Below are positions 61,224 to 64,000 of a DNA stretch of 64,000 nt, piece by piece (within the stretch, counting starts at the first letter, position 1; each line of letters starts with the position of its first letter). The translations under genes were made by a program, and so were the position numbers. The DNA lies in contig NZ_JAGLEJ010000005.1 in assembly GCF_023145115.1 (NCBI RefSeq), forward strand, positions 1 through 64,000. The letters are read 5' to 3'. A model generated the notes under the pieces. That model was not told the DNA's origin and made no database searches. It saw only the letters and a program-made list of their open reading frames with translations. This DNA comes from Algiphilus sp. GTDB taxonomy: Bacteria > Pseudomonadota > Gammaproteobacteria > Nevskiales > Nevskiaceae.

Positions 61224-62411
61224 TCAGCCCCAGGCGCTCTCGAGCACGGCCATCAGCTGTGCGCGGTCCGCCTCGCGCGGATTGAAGATGATCGCGCCGT
61301 CGTCGAGCGCACGGTCGGCGATGGCGTCGAGCTGGTCGCGCTGCACGCTGCCGGTCTCCTGGAGCGTGCGCGGCAGGCCGGCGCGCTCGTGGAGCGCGTC
61401 GCGCATGCTGCGGATGGTGGCGATGGCGCGGTCGGTGCGCTCGTCGGCCGGCGTCGCGGCGTAGACATCGGCGCCGGCCAGCGGCAGCAGCAGCTCGCCG
61501 ATGCGAGTGCCGTTGACCTCGCGGTTGTACTCCAGCGCGTAGGGCAGGAAGAGGTTCATGCACAGCCCGTGCGGCAGATGGCAGACCGCGCCCAGCGAAT
61601 GGCCCAGTGCGTGCACCAGCCCCACCATCGAGTTCGAGAAGGCGATGCCGGCCATGGTCGAGGCCTGCGCGAGCTCGAGGCGCGCATCGGCATCGTCGGG
61701 CCGGTCGAGCGCGGTGAGCAGGTTGCCGCTGATCCTGGTGATGGCCGCGGTGGCATAGGCATCGCTGATCGGGTTGGCCGCCATGCAGGTGTAGGCCTCC
61801 ACCGCGTGGGTCATGGCGTCCATGCCGGTCATGGCGGTGATGCGGGGCGGCAGGGTCAGCGTCATGCGCGGGTCGAGCACGGCCGCGTCCGGCATCAGGA
61901 AGTACGAGGTGAACGGGATCTTGACCTCGCGCTCGGGGTCGGAGATCACCGCCACCATGGTGACTTCGGAGCCGGTCCCCGAGGTCGTGGGGACGACGAA
62001 CAGGGTGTTGAGCGGACGCGGCAGGTTGTGCGCGCCCGAGTACTGCAGCAGGTCGTCGCCCCCCAGCGACACGAGGATGTTGACGGCCTTGCTGGTGTCG
62101 ATGACCGAGCCGCCGCCGATGGCGATGATGGCGTCGCAGCCGTGCTGCCGGTACAGCGCGGCGGCGTCGCGCACGGTCTGCAGGCTGGAATCGGGCGGCA
62201 CGTCGTCGAATACCGCCGGGATCGCGGTTTCGGCGCCCGCGAAGGCGGCCTCCACCGGCGCCAGCAAGCCCGCCTTCCGCACGCCCGCATCGGTGATGAT
62301 CATCGGCCGCCGCGCGCCCAGCGCCGACAGCTCGTAGGGAACGTGCTCGAGCGCCTTGTGGCCGGCGATCGTCTTCACCGGGCAGTAGAACTCGTAGTAG
62401 GTCTTGCTCAT
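61224..62411 (-). CDS. Iron-containing (type III) alcohol dehydrogenase
   Basis: This 395-residue NAD(P)-dependent enzyme has the nucleotide segment IIAIGGGSVIDTSKAVN, VPTTSGTGSEVT, and metal ligands in DAAVLDP, GMDAMTHAVEAYT, GLVHALGHSLGA and LPHGLCMN. All four usual ligand positions (Asp, three His) are present. Substrates of the family range from ethanol and butanol to longer alcohols and lactaldehyde, and this one is not specified. The start overlaps the stop of an SCP2-like gene by four bases, so they are translationally coupled. Confidence 0.93.
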   Translation of the reverse strand: MSKTYYEFYCPVKTIAGHKALEHVPYELSALGARRPMIITDAGVRKAGLLAPVEAAFAGAETAIPAVFDDVPPDSSLQTVRDAAALYRQHGCDAIIAIGGGSVIDTSKAVNILVSLGGDDLLQYSGAHNLPRPLNTLFVVPTTSGTGSEVTMVAVISDPEREVKIPFTSYFLMPDAAVLDPRMTLTLPPRITAMTGMDAMTHAVEAYTCMAANPISDAYATAAITRISGNLLTALDRPDDADARLELAQASTMAGIAFSNSMVGLVHALGHSLGAVCHLPHGLCMNLFLPYALEYNREVNGTRIGELLLPLAGADVYAATPADERTDRAIATIRSMRDALHERAGLPRTLQETGSVQRDQLDAIADRALDDGAIIFNPREADRAQLMAVLESAWG

Positions 62412-62938
62412 GATCGCTTCCTTCCGACGAAGCCGGCGGCGAGCCGGGCATAGATGCGGGCTGCGGTGACCGATTTCTCCGGCAGGCCGAGATCGCCGTA
62501 GTCCTTGACCGCGCGGCGCGCGATCAACCGCGGCAGGATCAGCGTCTCCATGCGGTTGAGGCAGCGCACCAGCCGGATCGCATCGGAAACCTCGCCGTCG
62601 GCGATCATGCGGTCGTTGGCGAAGGCGCGCGCGGTGCCCTCCTGGAAGGAGAACACCAGCCAGGCGTGATCGAGGTGCTTGAAGCGGATGATCAGGTCGG
62701 CCGAGTCGTCGGCGCCCGCGACGCGATCGACCAGCCCTCCGTCGTGCACCTCCAGCAGGAAGCCCGGGCCGGATGGAAAGACCGTCATGGCGATGCGATA
62801 GCCGTCGCGCAGACCGGCGAACTCGTGCCGGATCCGGGCGTCGCTGCGCGAGGCCGCCACCAGCGCGCGGCTGATGACGCCCATCATGGTGGCGACGTAG
62901 GCGCGCTTGCCGGCCTGCGGAAGCATCATCGATGGCAT
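62408..62938 (-). CDS. SCP2-like lipid-binding domain protein, tentative
   Basis: This 176-residue protein has no signal peptide. Its centre (about 45-135) resembles the sterol carrier protein 2 fold: strand-rich, with ADLIIRFKHLDHAWLVFSFQEG, and AFANDRMIADGEVSDAIRLVRC, a pattern of a domain binding a fatty acyl or lipid ligand. The C-terminal helix is basic. It is the first gene of a pair with the iron alcohol dehydrogenase, suggesting that the substrate may be a long-chain alcohol or aldehyde (inference). Confidence 0.6.
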   Translation of the reverse strand: MPSMMLPQAGKRAYVATMMGVISRALVAASRSDARIRHEFAGLRDGYRIAMTVFPSGPGFLLEVHDGGLVDRVAGADDSADLIIRFKHLDHAWLVFSFQEGTARAFANDRMIADGEVSDAIRLVRCLNRMETLILPRLIARRAVKDYGDLGLPEKSVTAARIYARLAAGFVGRKRS

Positions 62939-63092
62939 GGCTGCGTCGGGTGCAATCGGGCGCGCGAGTTTAATGCGTCGCCGCGCGACCGTCCGCCCGA
63001 TCCGCGCGCGCGTCGAGCATCCGACCGCACCCCGCCGGCAGGGTGGCTATGCTTGCCGGATCGGCTCGCCGCCGCCGAACGGAGCCTCACCC

Positions 63093-64000
63093 GTGCCGGA
63101 GATCTTCCGCCCGCAGACCGTGATCAGCACCAGCGTCCTGCTGGCGGCGCTGCTGGTTGCCGTGGCGATCGCGCTGGCGACCCGGCAACCGGGGTTGGGC
63201 ATCACGCTGCTGGCTCCCGACCAGGGGCCCGGCCTGCAGGTGGACGGCATCACGCGCCACCCGGGGCTGTCCGACGGCGACCGGCTGGTCGCGCTGCTGG
63301 CGCCGGACGGCGGGACCATCCCCCTCGGCGCCGAGGATCTGAGCCCGGAACCCGATGCCCGCTTCGCGCGCTACAGCGCCATGGACGCCTTCTTCGCGCG
63401 CCAGAGCGCGATCGCCGCCCTGATGCGGACGGATACCCTGCGCGTCCGCCTCGCGGACGGTCGCCGGGTGGCGCTGCACATGACCGACCATCGACCGGTG
63501 GCGGACCTGCCCTTCATCTTCTGGTTCCAGCTGATCTGTGCGGTGGGCGGCCTGCTCGGCGGGGCCAGCGTGCTCGCCTTCCGCTGGCGCGATCCGGCGG
63601 CGCGCTACTTCGCGCTCACCGGTGTCGGGCTGAGCCTGGCCGCGACCGCGGCGTCGATCTACAGCAGCCGCGAGCTGGCCATCGACGGGGATCTTTTCCG
63701 CGCGCTCTCGGCGACCAACCAGAGCGGCAGCCTACTCTTCTGCGGCTGCTTCATCGCGGCGATGTGGCACTACCCCCGCCGCCTCGGACGCGCACCCCTG
63801 GGCAGCATCGCGGTGGCACTCTATATGGCGCTGGCTGCATCGGTATGGCTGCGCCTGCAGGACGACGTGCACCTGGTCATGCACGGCCCGATCCTCGCGG
63901 GCTACCTGGTGACCTGCGTCCTCGGCGCGCTGCAGTGGCGCCGCGCGCGCGGCGACGCCTACGATCGCGCCGCGCTGTCCGCCTTCCTGTCGGCCTGGCT
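63093..64000 (+). CDS. Membrane sensor-like protein, 5' part (continues past the window edge)
   Basis: An open frame from GTG 63093 runs to the window end, about 302 codons, with GGAG eight bases upstream. The product has a first membrane helix (about 13-29), a PDZ-like stretch (about 45-80, PGLQVDGITRHPGLSDGDRLV), an outside segment up to about 145, then at least five more helices (about 148-302) containing FWFQLICAVGGLLGG, FALTGVGLSL and IYSSRELAIDGDLFRALS. These recall the N-terminal sensing part of some histidine kinases. The kinase domain, if any, lies outside the window, so function is inferred. Confidence 0.7.
   Translation, partial: MPEIFRPQTVISTSVLLAALLVAVAIALATRQPGLGITLLAPDQGPGLQVDGITRHPGLSDGDRLVALLAPDGGTIPLGAEDLSPEPDARFARYSAMDAFFARQSAIAALMRTDTLRVRLADGRRVALHMTDHRPVADLPFIFWFQLICAVGGLLGGASVLAFRWRDPAARYFALTGVGLSLAATAASIYSSRELAIDGDLFRALSATNQSGSLLFCGCFIAAMWHYPRRLGRAPLGSIAVALYMALAASVWLRLQDDVHLVMHGPILAGYLVTCVLGALQWRRARGDAYDRAALSAFLSAW

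Overview
The window is a high-GC, gene-dense stretch of chromosome from a Gram-negative bacterium, most likely a gammaproteobacterium. This rests on a complete mraZ-to-ftsZ division and cell-wall (dcw) cluster followed by lpxC, dciA, an M23 peptidase, secA, argJ and a Nudix-ThiE fusion. An outer membrane is implied by LpxC, two FadL-type porins, OmpA and a TolC-family channel. The genus cannot be named from sequence alone; FadL duplication plus acyl-CoA and propionate enzymes suggests a fatty-acid or hydrocarbon user (inference). I see no phage, insertion sequence, CRISPR array or integrase. Many genes overlap by ATGA, GTGA or TTGA, and GTG starts are common.

Layout. 1-600: the 5' half of a tRNA on the minus strand, a Fur-box-like palindrome and a small membrane protein. 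0.6-3.75 kb: tandem FadL paralogues. 3.86-6.5 kb: a sigma-32-type promoter, Hsp20, a CbpA-type J-protein and a CNNM/CBS membrane protein. 6.5-9.8 kb: amidase and acyl-CoA dehydrogenase. 9.9-13.6 kb: a duplicated-domain lipoprotein, OmpA, and a TolC-family protein. 13.6-20.6 kb: a D-aminoacylase-like amidohydrolase, Nudix-ThiE, argJ and secA. 20.8-23.1 kb: M23 peptidase, dciA, lpxC.

23.3-40.8 kb: the dcw cluster, transcribed leftward from an MraZ-controlled promoter near 40.84 kb: mraZ, rsmH, ftsL, ftsI, murE, murF, mraY, murD, ftsW, murG, murC, murB, ddl, ftsQ, ftsA, ftsZ. Nearly every junction is overlapping or a few bases long. The exception is a 133-bp spacer with two hairpins between ftsW and murG. 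These genes make and flip lipid II and build the divisome around FtsZ/FtsA/FtsQ/FtsL/FtsW/FtsI.

41-48.4 kb: a PQQ-type sugar dehydrogenase, a small membrane protein, an ABC exporter, an unknown cytosolic protein, and three successive PilT/PilU retraction-type ATPases. 48.4-54.2 kb: YggS, RpiA, a DUF4399 lipoprotein, an HDOD protein, an overlapping thioesterase/membrane protein/MEST-like hydrolase trio, and a GDT1-type cation exporter. 54.3-57.5 kb: prpB-prpC of the 2-methylcitrate cycle and an HSL-type esterase. 57.6-64 kb: a giant repetitive beta-helix surface protein, an iron-containing alcohol dehydrogenase with an SCP2-like partner, and the 5' end of a membrane sensor-like protein cut by the window edge.

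The content is mostly conserved core genome. The less familiar items are the beta-helix protein with a nested repeat and a lipoprotein-like tail, the duplicated-domain lipoprotein behind ompA, the Fur-box-linked small membrane protein, the third PilT-family ATPase and the MEST-like trio.
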